39,286 bases of DNA. Origin: Bacillota bacterium (GTDB taxonomy: Bacteria; Bacillota; Clostridia; Oscillospirales; Ruminococcaceae). The notes beneath the pieces are model-generated. The model was not told where the DNA came from. It saw only the letters and a program-made list of their open reading frames with translations, and searched no databases. Position numbers and translations under genes: made by a program. Location: assembly GCA_023443315.1 (NCBI GenBank), contig JAEZVA010000064.1, forward strand, positions 1-39,286. The letters run 5' to 3'. Of the stretch, positions 7,724 through 14,402 are shown one piece after another. Within the stretch, counting starts at the first letter, position 1. The number at the start of each line of letters is the position of its first letter.

Positions 7724-7912
7724 CCGACAAAGAAATCCTTCGCCTCTACTGGGGGGGGGCTGACAATCAAGCGCCTGACCGAAATGGTCCGCAGCACCGA
7801 AGACTGCACACTCCGTGAAGCCAGAGCCCGGGTGGAACGGGTGATATATGAAAGTCAACGCAAGGTGGTGACAACACATGAGGGGCAAAAACTGGACACC
7901 GCAGGAATATGA
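7717..7912 (+). pseudogene. Small phage gene interrupted by a G9 run
   Basis: ATG 7717 overlaps the nuclease stop (ATGCTAA). The frame reads MLTDKEILRLYWGG and then meets nine G in a row at 7751-7759, after which it stops at 7818 (33 residues). If one G is removed, the frame continues as LTIKRLTEMVRSTEDCTLREARARVERVIYES and on to a stop at 7912, about 64 residues, which looks like a normal helical phage protein. So either the gene is frameshifted, the run is a sequencing error, or slippage restores the frame. No function known. Confidence 0.6.
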
Positions 7913-9026
7913 GTATCTGCAGGAGAACTGGGGAAGGACATCCCTCCCCTCCATTGCAGCAAGTCTTAATCGTAGCACCAACGCGATTAAAATCAAGGTT
8001 GCCAGATTAGGCTTAGGTGCCTTTCTCGATAACGGCGACTATGTGACCTTTAACCAACTGCTGCACGCATTGGGCGTTCAATGTGGGTACGGATACAAGC
8101 CAACGAGTTGGATCAAGAACCGCGGGTTCCCGGTGAAATATAAAACCGTCGAGAACAACCGCTTCAGGATTGTATACATAGCAGACTTTTGGAAGTGGGC
8201 AGAACAGCACCGCACATTCATCGACTGGGCAAAATTTAAAACGAATTCCATTGGAGCCGAACCTGATTGGGTAAAGGCGCAAAGAAAAATAGGAGTCATC
8301 GCTAAGAGCAAATATCGCACAACCCCGTGGACAGTCGCTGAGGACAACCTGTTGAAGATGTTGCTCAAGCAGCACAGGTATGGAGGCAAAGAGTTGTCGG
8401 AACGCCTGATGCGGACAGAGGGGGCAATACAGCGGCGTATATGTACCTTGGGACTGATGGAGCGTCCGGTCAAGGCTGACAATCACAACAAATGGTCAGA
8501 TGATGAGTATCAGAGACTGGGTGAGCTGATTAAGCAAGGTTACAGTTACGAGCTGTTATCAGAAATATTCGGCAGATCCTCTAAGGCCATCAGAGGTCGT
8601 GTGTACTGGATGTATCTCACAGAGGACCTCGACAAAGTGCGTGGCATTATTGGCAACGGCCGGTGGGGTGACAACCGACCGGAGAGACCCATCAAGCACA
8701 ATACGCTGAACACTTCAGAGCGCGAAGAAGTTAGAAACCTCGCATCAGCCCTTGCTGGGCTACTTAAGGGAATACCTAAGTCTCACTTTGACGATTGCGA
8801 CTATTGGCAAAAAGATATGTGTCAGCATTGGGATGGATCCTGCACTGCCGGTGAGACCAACTGCGATACTTGCACCAGTTTCGCCCGGATAAAGGAGCAG
8901 TACTGCCGCCGGTGCGGTGTGACGTATTACGAACGACAAGTAAGCGATATGTGCGTTAAGTGTCGCAAAGCCAGGAAGAAGCAGGCGCAGCGAAAGTTTG
9001 CTGTCCTGAGTAGAAAAGGAGCGTGA
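7878..9026 (+). CDS. Phage DNA-binding protein with three Myb/SANT-like repeats and zinc motifs
   Basis: 382 residues. Three helix-turn-helix units of the Myb/SANT kind, each opening with W and ending in a basic recognition helix (NAIKIKVARLGL and equivalents), lie at about 6-46, 151-193 and 206-246. Between the first two is a helical domain resembling phage HTH modules. The C-terminal part has a Cys cluster (307-332) and a CRRC...CVKC zinc ribbon (343-362). I infer sequence-specific DNA binding, either in gene control or at the origin. ATG 7878 lies inside the alternative frame of the preceding broken gene. Confidence 0.8.
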   Translation: MRGKNWTPQEYEYLQENWGRTSLPSIAASLNRSTNAIKIKVARLGLGAFLDNGDYVTFNQLLHALGVQCGYGYKPTSWIKNRGFPVKYKTVENNRFRIVYIADFWKWAEQHRTFIDWAKFKTNSIGAEPDWVKAQRKIGVIAKSKYRTTPWTVAEDNLLKMLLKQHRYGGKELSERLMRTEGAIQRRICTLGLMERPVKADNHNKWSDDEYQRLGELIKQGYSYELLSEIFGRSSKAIRGRVYWMYLTEDLDKVRGIIGNGRWGDNRPERPIKHNTLNTSEREEVRNLASALAGLLKGIPKSHFDDCDYWQKDMCQHWDGSCTAGETNCDTCTSFARIKEQYCRRCGVTYYERQVSDMCVKCRKARKKQAQRKFAVLSRKGA

Positions 9027-9032
9027 ACCTAG

Positions 9033-9335
9033 ATGAACGAACAAGATAAAATCATACAAGCCGTAAAGGCAGAACGTGACCGCCAAGATACTAAGTGGGG
9101 AGAACAAAATCACCCGCCTATGTTTTGGACGGGAATCCTAGGCGAGGAATTTGGCGAGCTGTGCGAGGTCATCAACGAGACGGTCTTTGACAACGGCACC
9201 GATAAAGGTGGCTATGATAATATGCGCACCGAGGCAATACAGGTTGCCGCTGTTGCAGTCGGGTTCCTGGAGTGTCTAGAGCGTAATAAGGCTGTATGGG
9301 GATTATCTAAGCAGGAGGTACCGCCTAATGCCTAA
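9033..9335 (+). CDS. MazG-like nucleotide pyrophosphohydrolase domain protein
   Basis: 100 residues. The EEFGELCE motif (38-45) and the second helix RTEAIQVAAVAVGFLE (65-80) match the metal-binding all-alpha NTP pyrophosphatase fold (MazG/MazG-like). The family hydrolyses nucleoside triphosphates to monophosphates; in phages it may clear damaged or modified nucleotides or alter (p)ppGpp-related signalling. Here it is a small single-domain version, typical of phages. It follows the Myb-repeat gene closely and overlaps the next gene by eight bases. The acidic metal ligands Glu38, Glu39, Glu42 and Glu67 are all present. Confidence 0.85.
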   Translation: MNEQDKIIQAVKAERDRQDTKWGEQNHPPMFWTGILGEEFGELCEVINETVFDNGTDKGGYDNMRTEAIQVAAVAVGFLECLERNKAVWGLSKQEVPPNA

Positions 9336-9828
9336 ACTACTAACGATAATCCTAACCATCGCCGCAATAGCCCTCCTCCTGACCGTCACCGCATACGCCG
9401 CCCCCACAGACGACCTCACCGCACCGTACAACGTCCCCACAGAGGAGCAGCTTGCCGGAGCCCTACGGCATGACCTCGTCCAATATGCCGGCGCATACCT
9501 CGAGGCAGCGGAGCGGTACGGTATCAACGTGTATTTCTTGGTGGCGAAAGATGCCCTTGAAAGTGGCTGGGGGCGATACCGAGCCGCACCTAACAACCTC
9601 GGGGGATGGACGGCAAACGACGGCGGGTACATGGCGTTTGATTCGGTCGAGGACTACATAGACCACACCGCACGTAATCTGCGAGACATGTACCTGTCGC
9701 CCGATGGGATATATCACACCGGCTACACACTGGCTGACGTCGGGCACTACTACAACGGGTCTGACGAGTGGATTGAGGCTGTTGCGGGGATTTGGGCGAT
9801 GATTGAGGGGAGGTGCGCCAATGCCTAA
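9328..9828 (+). CDS. Secreted glucosaminidase-type peptidoglycan hydrolase
   Basis: 166 residues, ATG 9328 with GGAGG upstream. Residues 1-25 form a clear Sec signal peptide ending AYAAP, predicted to be cleaved near Ala25. The rest is a glucosaminidase (GH73-like) domain with the catalytic Glu78 in DALESGWGRY, followed by NNLGGW and the DYIDHTARNL segment. Such enzymes cut the glycan chain of peptidoglycan. It sits in the early region, far from the holin and M23 endolysin, and it has its own export signal. It may therefore remodel the wall in the lysogen or assist lysis without the holin. No cell-wall-binding domain. Confidence 0.85.
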   Translation: MPKLLTIILTIAAIALLLTVTAYAAPTDDLTAPYNVPTEEQLAGALRHDLVQYAGAYLEAAERYGINVYFLVAKDALESGWGRYRAAPNNLGGWTANDGGYMAFDSVEDYIDHTARNLRDMYLSPDGIYHTGYTLADVGHYYNGSDEWIEAVAGIWAMIEGRCANA

Positions 9829-9988
9829 AATCACAATAACCGTTACGATACCAAGCGGCGAGACCTGTACAGGCTGCCGGTACCAGACGATGGGAAACGA
9901 TGACTGTCTACTGTTTGGAGATAGGCGCATACGGCACAACGGGGATTATCTCAAGTGCGCAGCATGTGAGGAGGCTGACCCATGTTAG
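9821..9988 (+). CDS. Small Cys-rich phage protein, 55 residues
   Basis: ATG 9821 has GGGGAGG about nine bases upstream and overlaps the preceding stop. The protein begins MPKITITVTIPSGETC, contains CTGC, a lone Cys and C-A-A-C near the C-terminus, and ends PC, so it probably binds one zinc ion in a small ribbon. Proteins of this plan are frequent in clostridial phage early regions, where their job is unknown. It overlaps the next gene by seven bases. Confidence 0.7.
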   Translation: MPKITITVTIPSGETCTGCRYQTMGNDDCLLFGDRRIRHNGDYLKCAACEEADPC

Positions 9989-10194
9989 TATTCAGCCGAA
10001 CCAACTTTGAGGCACACGCCCCTGTGTCCATCAAACAGTTGATACCCGACACACACCGGGAGGTGCTGGACGGTAAGCCGGTGTTATTGCGGGATGATGG
10101 ATATTGGCATGTGGAGTACATCGTTGACGGTGAGCCGTATTACCTGTACCCGGTTTATTCGGAGTGGTGTGAGGAGCGTGAGCAGAATGGATAG
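9982..10194 (+). CDS. Small phage protein, 70 residues
   Basis: ATG 9982 inside the end of the preceding gene, with GAGGAGG upstream. It is acidic and aromatic-rich in its second half (YWHVEYIVDGEPYYLYPVYSEW), consistent with a small beta-sheet protein. It overlaps the start of the next gene, whose ribosome site lies within its coding end. Unrecognised; the conserved-looking packing in the operon is the main support. Confidence 0.65.
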   Translation: MLVFSRTNFEAHAPVSIKQLIPDTHREVLDGKPVLLRDDGYWHVEYIVDGEPYYLYPVYSEWCEEREQNG

Positions 10195-10678
10195 ACTGAC
10201 ACCTGAACATTGGAGAAATTATGACCCGTGGGAAATGTGTGAGTTGGGAAAGGATTGCAAACGATCCTGCGTCAATAACGGGGCATGGTGCAAAGTGGCT
10301 ATCAAACTGCGCCGCCTCGCTGCCTACGAGGACACAGGACTAACGCCAGAGGAGATTAGAGATAGCGTAAAGCTGTTACAACGCACTGCAACTAACTACG
10401 AGACATCGGTTAAGATGCACGGAATAACAACACAGTTATTAAATCGCGCTAGTGTTGACCTCGCCCGCCTTACTGCGGAGAGGGACGCGGCGGTGTCGGA
10501 AATGAAAAGAATTGTCGATGCGGTCCGGGAGGCGCATTGCGACGAAACTTGTTGCTTTGCGTGTAAATATGATTACGATACAAGCATTACAGATACAGGG
10601 GATTACGCTTGTGAATGCCCAGGATTTGAGAGAGATGATTGCTTTGAATGGCGCGGCGTAAAGGAGGTTTTGAAATGA
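10187..10678 (+). CDS. Phage protein with LAAYEDTGLTPEE motif
   Basis: 163 residues. ATG 10187 is used because GAGGAG (10171-10176) lies ten bases upstream; the longer frame starting at 10094 overlaps the previous gene and lacks a site. It contains RLAAYEDTGLTPEEI, a motif I know from many clostridial phage and prophage proteins of unknown role, followed by a coiled coil (about 70-115) and a Cys-rich C-terminal third (CDETCCFACKYDYD, CECPGFERDDC). The Cys-rich part probably binds zinc. Function unknown. Confidence 0.75.
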   Translation: MDRLTPEHWRNYDPWEMCELGKDCKRSCVNNGAWCKVAIKLRRLAAYEDTGLTPEEIRDSVKLLQRTATNYETSVKMHGITTQLLNRASVDLARLTAERDAAVSEMKRIVDAVREAHCDETCCFACKYDYDTSITDTGDYACECPGFERDDCFEWRGVKEVLK

Positions 10679-11079
10679 CCGTAAAAGCGTGCGAGAGATG
10701 CGGAAAGACGTTTAACTCATATTTTTACGAAACCATGTGCTACAAATGTCAGTCTGAAAAGAACCTTGAAGATGTGAGGGAAAGCATATTGTCCGGCAAA
10801 GAGACAAGTACCGACTGCGAAAGCGAGGTAATCTGTCCGTGGTGTGGCGAAGTGATAGAAGGTGACTGCGAAACAAGCGAGTTTTACGAAGATGGTACAC
10901 ATGTTTTTGACTGTCCTTTTTGCGAAAAAGAATTTACCTTGTCCACAAGCGTGTCCTATACATACTCCACAGAACGAGAACTCCCAGACTATGTTTTGCG
11001 GGAACGCGAGTACAGGAGATTGGAACGAGAGAAGTTTCTTGCTCGGTCGCAGAAGGAGGCTACACCCCATGACACCTAA
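10675..11079 (+). CDS. Double zinc-ribbon phage protein
   Basis: 134 residues. ATG 10675 follows AAGGAGG by seven bases. Two zinc ribbons are visible: CERCGKTFNSYFYETMCYKC at the N-terminus and CPWCGE...CPFCEKEF in the middle. Each has paired Cys knuckles as in TFIIS- or topoisomerase-type ribbons. The C-terminal part is helical and highly charged (LREREYRRLEREKF). Small zinc-ribbon proteins like this occur in phage early operons and may bind nucleic acid or host polymerase. No more specific role can be read. Confidence 0.7.
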   Translation: MTVKACERCGKTFNSYFYETMCYKCQSEKNLEDVRESILSGKETSTDCESEVICPWCGEVIEGDCETSEFYEDGTHVFDCPFCEKEFTLSTSVSYTYSTERELPDYVLREREYRRLEREKFLARSQKEATPHDT

Positions 11080-11392
11080 ACTCTACTGCCTCCGCCCCGC
11101 CTGCGTCTGGCGCACTGCTGACAACGTCTGTACGTGGACGGTGTGTCCGTATGGCAAGCGAGTACAAGCCGCACCTGAAAGTCCCCCTCAGCCCCCTGCA
11201 CCCCGAGAACAGGACACGGTGCGAGGCAGGAGAGGCACACCCGTAATCGGTACAGACGGCACAGGCAAGGAGCATCGGTACAGGTCAATATCCGCCGCGG
11301 CGAGAGCGCACGGTGTGAGTGCCAATGCGGTTAGCCAAGCCGTGGATGTGGGATGCAGGGCTGCGGGGATGTATTGGAGGTATGATTTATGA
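11069..11392 (+). CDS. Small protein with zinc knuckle and NUMOD1-like HTH
   Basis: 107 residues, ATG 11069 with AAGGAGG upstream. The N-terminus has four cysteines (YCLRPACVWRTADNVCTWTVC), then a proline-rich linker. The C-terminal 40 residues (YRSISAAARAHGVSANAVSQAVDVGCRAAGMYWRY) match the NUMOD1 type of helix-turn-helix found beside HNH homing nucleases. No nuclease domain is present, so it is either a free-standing DNA-binding protein or the remnant of a homing endonuclease. It precedes the late regulator and overlaps it by four bases. Confidence 0.7.
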   Translation: MTPKLYCLRPACVWRTADNVCTWTVCPYGKRVQAAPESPPQPPAPREQDTVRGRRGTPVIGTDGTGKEHRYRSISAAARAHGVSANAVSQAVDVGCRAAGMYWRYDL

Positions 11393-11799
11393 CAGCAAAA
11401 CAGCACCTGAGCAGATACCAAGAGATTAACCGAGAAATTGATGCACTAGTCGAGGATTGCGACCGCCTCAGGAGCCTCGCTGAGCGTGTAGGATGTGGAC
11501 AGCTTGACGGCATGCCCAAGTCCGCTAATCCTGACCCATCCGCACAGTTTACAAGGGCAATCGAGCAAATCATCGCCAAGGAGGCTGAGATTGACCGAAG
11601 GATAGAAGCAATGATGGTTGTGCGCGATGAGATTGAGTTGACAATTGAGACGGTATCCGATGCCACACTGCGTACACTGTTGCGATACCGTTACATATGT
11701 GGCTGGACGTGGGAGCAGATAGCAGTTGAGATGCACTACAGCTATATGCACGTTTGCAGGCTGCACGGCAAGGCGTTGGGTGAGGTTAAGATGTTATAG
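11389..11799 (+). CDS. ArpU/DUF1492-type late transcription regulator
   Basis: 136 residues. The N-terminal two-thirds are helical. Residues ~95-132 (LLRYRYICGWTWEQIAVEMHYSYMHVCRLHGKAL) are a sigma-70 region 4-like helix-turn-helix. This is the layout of DUF1492/ArpU-family phage proteins, which switch on late genes and typically lie at the end of the early operon, just before terminase, as here. Between it and the small terminase gene, however, 2.6 kb of cargo has been inserted. The putative late promoter is therefore at 14397, after the cargo. Confidence 0.8.
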   Translation: MTAKQHLSRYQEINREIDALVEDCDRLRSLAERVGCGQLDGMPKSANPDPSAQFTRAIEQIIAKEAEIDRRIEAMMVVRDEIELTIETVSDATLRTLLRYRYICGWTWEQIAVEMHYSYMHVCRLHGKALGEVKML

Positions 11800-11831
11800 T
11801 ATGTTATCAAATTTGGCTGTAATATGTAATC

Positions 11832-11915
11832 ATGGACAGTTGCAAGAGGTGCCGCAGACCGGGACAAAGCCGGTACGATGTGCGGGTAAATGTCAACATA
11901 GACGCAGCCTTGTAA
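11832..11915 (+). CDS. Tiny ORF of 27 residues, doubtful
   Basis: ATG 11832 opens a short frame with CKRCRRPGQSRYDVRVNVNIDAAL. It contains a Cys knuckle and reads like the end of a phage zinc protein, but no ribosome site precedes it. It lies in the 239-base gap between the late regulator and the RexA-like gene, where I otherwise see only a terminator and an inverted repeat. It may be a gene remnant. Listed for completeness only. Confidence 0.2.
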   Translation: MDSCKRCRRPGQSRYDVRVNVNIDAAL

Positions 11916-11929
11916 TGTCCATCACAAAC

Positions 11930-11955
11930 AAAACCGCCTAGAAATAGGCGGTTTT
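11930..11955 (+). terminator. Strong terminator before the cargo block
   Basis: An 11-base stem (AAAACCGCCTA / TAGGCGGTTTT) closed by a GAAA tetraloop, with T-rich sides on both strands, so it should stop transcription in either direction. It closes the early operon and insulates the RexAB-like cassette. Confidence 0.85.
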
Positions 11956-11982
11956 CTACAAAAGTTCTCCCTAAATGTAGAA
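11954..11982 (+). promoter_or_regulatory. Inverted repeat upstream of the RexA-like gene
   Basis: TTCTACA (11954-11960) and TGTAGAA (11976-11982) form a 7-base inverted repeat with a 15-base spacer, 57 bases before the RexA-like start. Weak -10-like boxes (TATAGT, TAATAA) follow at 12001-12012. It has the size and place of a repressor or activator operator. No matching copy was seen elsewhere in the window. Confidence 0.35.
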
Positions 11983-12038
11983 TTATTGCATTATATGGTG
12001 TATAGTGTAATAAAAATGGTTTAGGGGGATCACGCAAG

Positions 12039-12992
12039 ATGTATCGACCCAAAAGAAAAATATACTTTTACAGGCTATATGCTTTTTCCAGCGAATTTTT
12101 TTCAGGTAAAAACACGACCATACGAAAAATAAAAAATAAAACTGATACTGCAGGATATGTCAAGCAGCTCTGCAAGCAAAAATGCAAAACTTTGGAGGAT
12201 GGGCAAAAAATCATTTTGCTTCCCGACGATCCAGATAAGACAGTAATGGAAATCATAGAGTTAACGGAAGACTGGCTTTTTGCGAGGATTGGAAAGGAGG
12301 AGGATATAAATACCCTGCTTTTCAGACATAATCGTACTTCAAGAAGTTCAAATATCCCCGTTCCTCCGGAGCAACATGCCGAGAAGTGCACATATTTTTT
12401 TGTGGATTTTGAGACTTGCTTTATTTCCTTTTTAGCAATCCAAGGTGCGCCACGGTGTAAAACCTTGTCAGGGTTTATGAATCTCCTCGAAAATGGGGTG
12501 TCTTATCGGGTTGAACCCGTCTGCAACAAAGATGCAATTAGCATGCTGCAGAATAAAAAGCATCTTAAATCATTAAGTGTAACAGTTTCCGTTCCCCCGG
12601 ACAAGCTACTGGGACTGGATGGAATCGGATTGAGCAAGAAGGATTTCGTTTCACTAAAGAACGTTAGCTCAGTTAGTATTGGATTATCGATTGTAGGAGA
12701 CAGGACAAAGGGCATTGTAAGTACAGAGACGGAAGTGGACGTCCCTGATCGACATGCCTTGTTGAATCTTTTTCGAAAAATATCAAGGCAGGGAAAGATA
12801 AGGCAGGCAAAAGTGAAAGCGTTTGATGTAGGTGAAAAAGTAACTGAGTATGACTTGATAGATGATCTTGTAACCGAGCAAATCGATCTTCCCAAATTAT
12901 ACGACGAAAAAGAATACATCGAAGCATTAAAATACGCCATTCAGTCAGCATATAATAGCAGAAAGGAACAACTGCTAGCACAGTCTCGATGA
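12039..12992 (+). CDS. RexA-like sensor protein of a putative RexAB-type exclusion system
   Basis: 317 residues, soluble, ATG 12039 with AGGGGG ten bases upstream. By eye it lines up with lambda RexA (279 residues) across the centre. A hydrophobic YFFVDFETCFISF strand with a following QGAP turn (119-138) corresponds to FLFVEGDTIGF...FGP in RexA. Then YRVEP (156-160) matches VQIEP, and LKSLSVTVSVP (176-186) matches TTVKVEAKLP. Length, domain order and the small four-helix membrane protein encoded next also match. In lambda, RexA senses an infecting phage and activates RexB. The gene is AT-rich compared with the phage around it. Homology is distant and unproven. Confidence 0.6.
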   Translation: MYRPKRKIYFYRLYAFSSEFFSGKNTTIRKIKNKTDTAGYVKQLCKQKCKTLEDGQKIILLPDDPDKTVMEIIELTEDWLFARIGKEEDINTLLFRHNRTSRSSNIPVPPEQHAEKCTYFFVDFETCFISFLAIQGAPRCKTLSGFMNLLENGVSYRVEPVCNKDAISMLQNKKHLKSLSVTVSVPPDKLLGLDGIGLSKKDFVSLKNVSSVSIGLSIVGDRTKGIVSTETEVDVPDRHALLNLFRKISRQGKIRQAKVKAFDVGEKVTEYDLIDDLVTEQIDLPKLYDEKEYIEALKYAIQSAYNSRKEQLLAQSR

Positions 12993-13009
12993 GTTTAAGG
13001 AGAATATAG

Positions 13010-13480
13010 ATGAAATGGTTAAGAGTGAACTGCAAGATCCTCATCTTACTTGTTTTTAGTATAACAAGTGTAATTTTGTGGTACTGCAATTTAGATAATC
13101 CACAAGCAAAACTTCTTGAACTTTATGAGAATCAAGATATTCACTTTAACGTAGCGTCAATAAATGCTATTTTTGCCGGATTTTTATTCACAAGTTTCGG
13201 GATTCTTTTATCACTACTTAGTAAAGACAGCGTTAAAAGGCTTTGGGATAATGGCTATATGGATTGTGTTTGTAATTCCATTATTCTGGGGATATTCTTT
13301 CATATAGCTTCAATCATTTTCTCATTGCCTGGAATATTTGACTTGTTGACTAATGAAAACAGCATACATGCCATAACATTTTTTGAGATAGCTACCTTGT
13401 GTTTTGGAGTTGTTTTATTTATTTTGAGTACTGTAGAACTTATACAAGCATTTAAACAATTCAAAAAAGGTGACGAGTAA
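13010..13480 (+). CDS. RexB-like four-helix membrane protein
   Basis: 156 residues, ATG 13010 with AAGGAG upstream, 17 bases after the RexA-like gene. Four membrane helices at about 8-25, 50-70, 84-108 and 119-147. Lambda RexB (144 residues) also has four, and it acts as an ion channel that depolarises the cell when RexA signals infection. The link between helices 2 and 3 reads SKDSVKRLWDNGYM. The RexB equivalent is SRTRRLAKIREYGYM, which shares spacing and the GYM residues. This local match supports orthology beyond topology. Both genes appear to be intact. Confidence 0.6.
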   Translation: MKWLRVNCKILILLVFSITSVILWYCNLDNPQAKLLELYENQDIHFNVASINAIFAGFLFTSFGILLSLLSKDSVKRLWDNGYMDCVCNSIILGIFFHIASIIFSLPGIFDLLTNENSIHAITFFEIATLCFGVVLFILSTVELIQAFKQFKKGDE

Positions 13481-13502
13481 AGTTTCGCGTAAAGATAAGA
13501 CA

Positions 13503-13531
13503 AAAAGACGCCCCATCACGGAGCGTCTTTT
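13503..13531 (+). terminator. Bidirectional terminator after the RexAB-like pair
   Basis: AAAAGACGC (13503-13511) pairs with GCGTCTTTT (13523-13531) round a short GC-rich loop, followed by a T-rich run. On the other strand it ends the lipoprotein/41-residue operon. Placed between convergent units, it isolates both from phage transcription. Confidence 0.85.
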
Positions 13532-13543
13532 CCTTTTGCCTAT

Positions 13544-13669
13544 TCAGTCTCGGTTCTTACCTTTTTTCCGTATAATTATTATAGCGGTACAAATCAGTAC
13601 GACGGGTAGAATGATTATTAAAATAATCTTAAAAAACACCATCATCATTTCGGTCGTAACCACTTCCAT
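13544..13669 (-). CDS. Single-pass membrane peptide, 41 residues, cargo
   Basis: On -, ATG at 13669-13667 has an excellent GGAGGAAGAGAAA site upstream. The protein has a short acidic N-terminus, a hydrophobic helix at about 9-36 (very Ile/Val-rich) and the basic tail RKKGKNRD. Size and plan resemble holin-like toxins and small membrane regulators. It lies 13 bases after the lipoprotein stop and is probably co-transcribed with it. The bidirectional terminator follows. Function unknown. Confidence 0.65.
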   Translation of the reverse strand: MEVVTTEMMMVFFKIILIIILPVVLICTAIIIIRKKGKNRD

Positions 13670-13682
13670 TTTCTCTTCCTCC

Positions 13683-14369
13683 TCACGGATCACACACGCT
13701 GCATGCACCATACCCTTGCGCCCTTGCGTTATCTAAAGATATTGATATTTTGCTTTTCTTGAGGTACCTACAGCCACTTCGATGATATTTCGCACCCGTC
13801 TTCGTAATATAAACGGTAATTGACTTATTTTCACTTTGTTCAGCCTGGGATACATATTGACCTTCATACCCTGTTGGCTCACACACGCTACAAGGGGTAT
13901 ATCCTTGACCAACTGCTTCTGAAAGGTATATGTCAATACAGCTTTTGCTTAAGTACTGGCATCCCAAGCAATGGTATTTAGCACCGGTTTCTGTCACATA
14001 TACTATTTCGTCCGAATACTCAGCCTGCGCAGCGTAGGTGTTATCATTTTGAACAACAGTTGATGACTGAACTTTTGGCGCTGAAGACGCTTTACTGCTC
14101 GCAGCCTTTGAGCTTGAAACAGCTGAACTGCTTGGAGCTTCGGAACTGACTATCTCAGTTGAGCTGCTTAGTGAGCTGGTTGAAATAGAACTCACAGCAA
14201 TAGAACTGTATTCAGAAGAGCGCACACTTGAAATTTCTTCGAAAAACACCTCTTCGTTAGCCGATGAAGAAGCATAATTGTCTAGGAGAAGCAATGCCGG
14301 GAGGCAAGAACTAAACAGCAAGGCAATTGAAATAACCAATGATAGCAAGAGTAGACATCTCTTTTTCAC
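13683..14369 (-). CDS. Probable lipoprotein with Ser-rich linker and two YHxxGC metal-binding-like repeats
   Basis: The GTG at 14369 is chosen: it gives MKKRCLLLLSLVISIALLFSSC, a lipoprotein-type signal peptide. The promoter at 14401-14429 would leave a ~25-base leader containing GGGG before it. An ATG at 14384 is almost at the transcript start. After the Cys comes a long Ser/Ala-rich low-complexity linker. Two repeats follow, each reading TGAKYHxxGCxYL...GYxxCSVC. This motif is common in secreted clostridial proteins and probably binds a metal. About 228 residues. Surface-exposed on the host; a lysogenic conversion gene by its strand and own promoter. Confidence 0.75.
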   Translation of the reverse strand: MKKRCLLLLSLVISIALLFSSCLPALLLLDNYASSSANEEVFFEEISSVRSSEYSSIAVSSISTSSLSSSTEIVSSEAPSSSAVSSSKAASSKASSAPKVQSSTVVQNDNTYAAQAEYSDEIVYVTETGAKYHCLGCQYLSKSCIDIYLSEAVGQGYTPCSVCEPTGYEGQYVSQAEQSENKSITVYITKTGAKYHRSGCRYLKKSKISISLDNARAQGYGACSVCDP

Positions 14370-14396
14370 AATTCCCAACCCCATTACATTATTTTC

Positions 14397-14402
14397 TATA
14401 AT
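14397..14402 (+). promoter_or_regulatory. Candidate late-operon -10 box before terminase
   Basis: TATAAT on + lies 46 bases upstream of the terminase start, and no -35 is recognisable at the usual distance. That fits a promoter that needs an activator such as the ArpU-like protein. It overlaps the -10 of the lipoprotein promoter on the opposite strand, so the two may exclude each other. Confidence 0.4.

Noticed and set aside
13470..13736. 88-residue ORF on + across the cargo terminator
   Set aside because: It starts inside the RexB-like gene end, runs through the terminator hairpin, and is opposite the 41-residue gene, which has a far better ribosome site.
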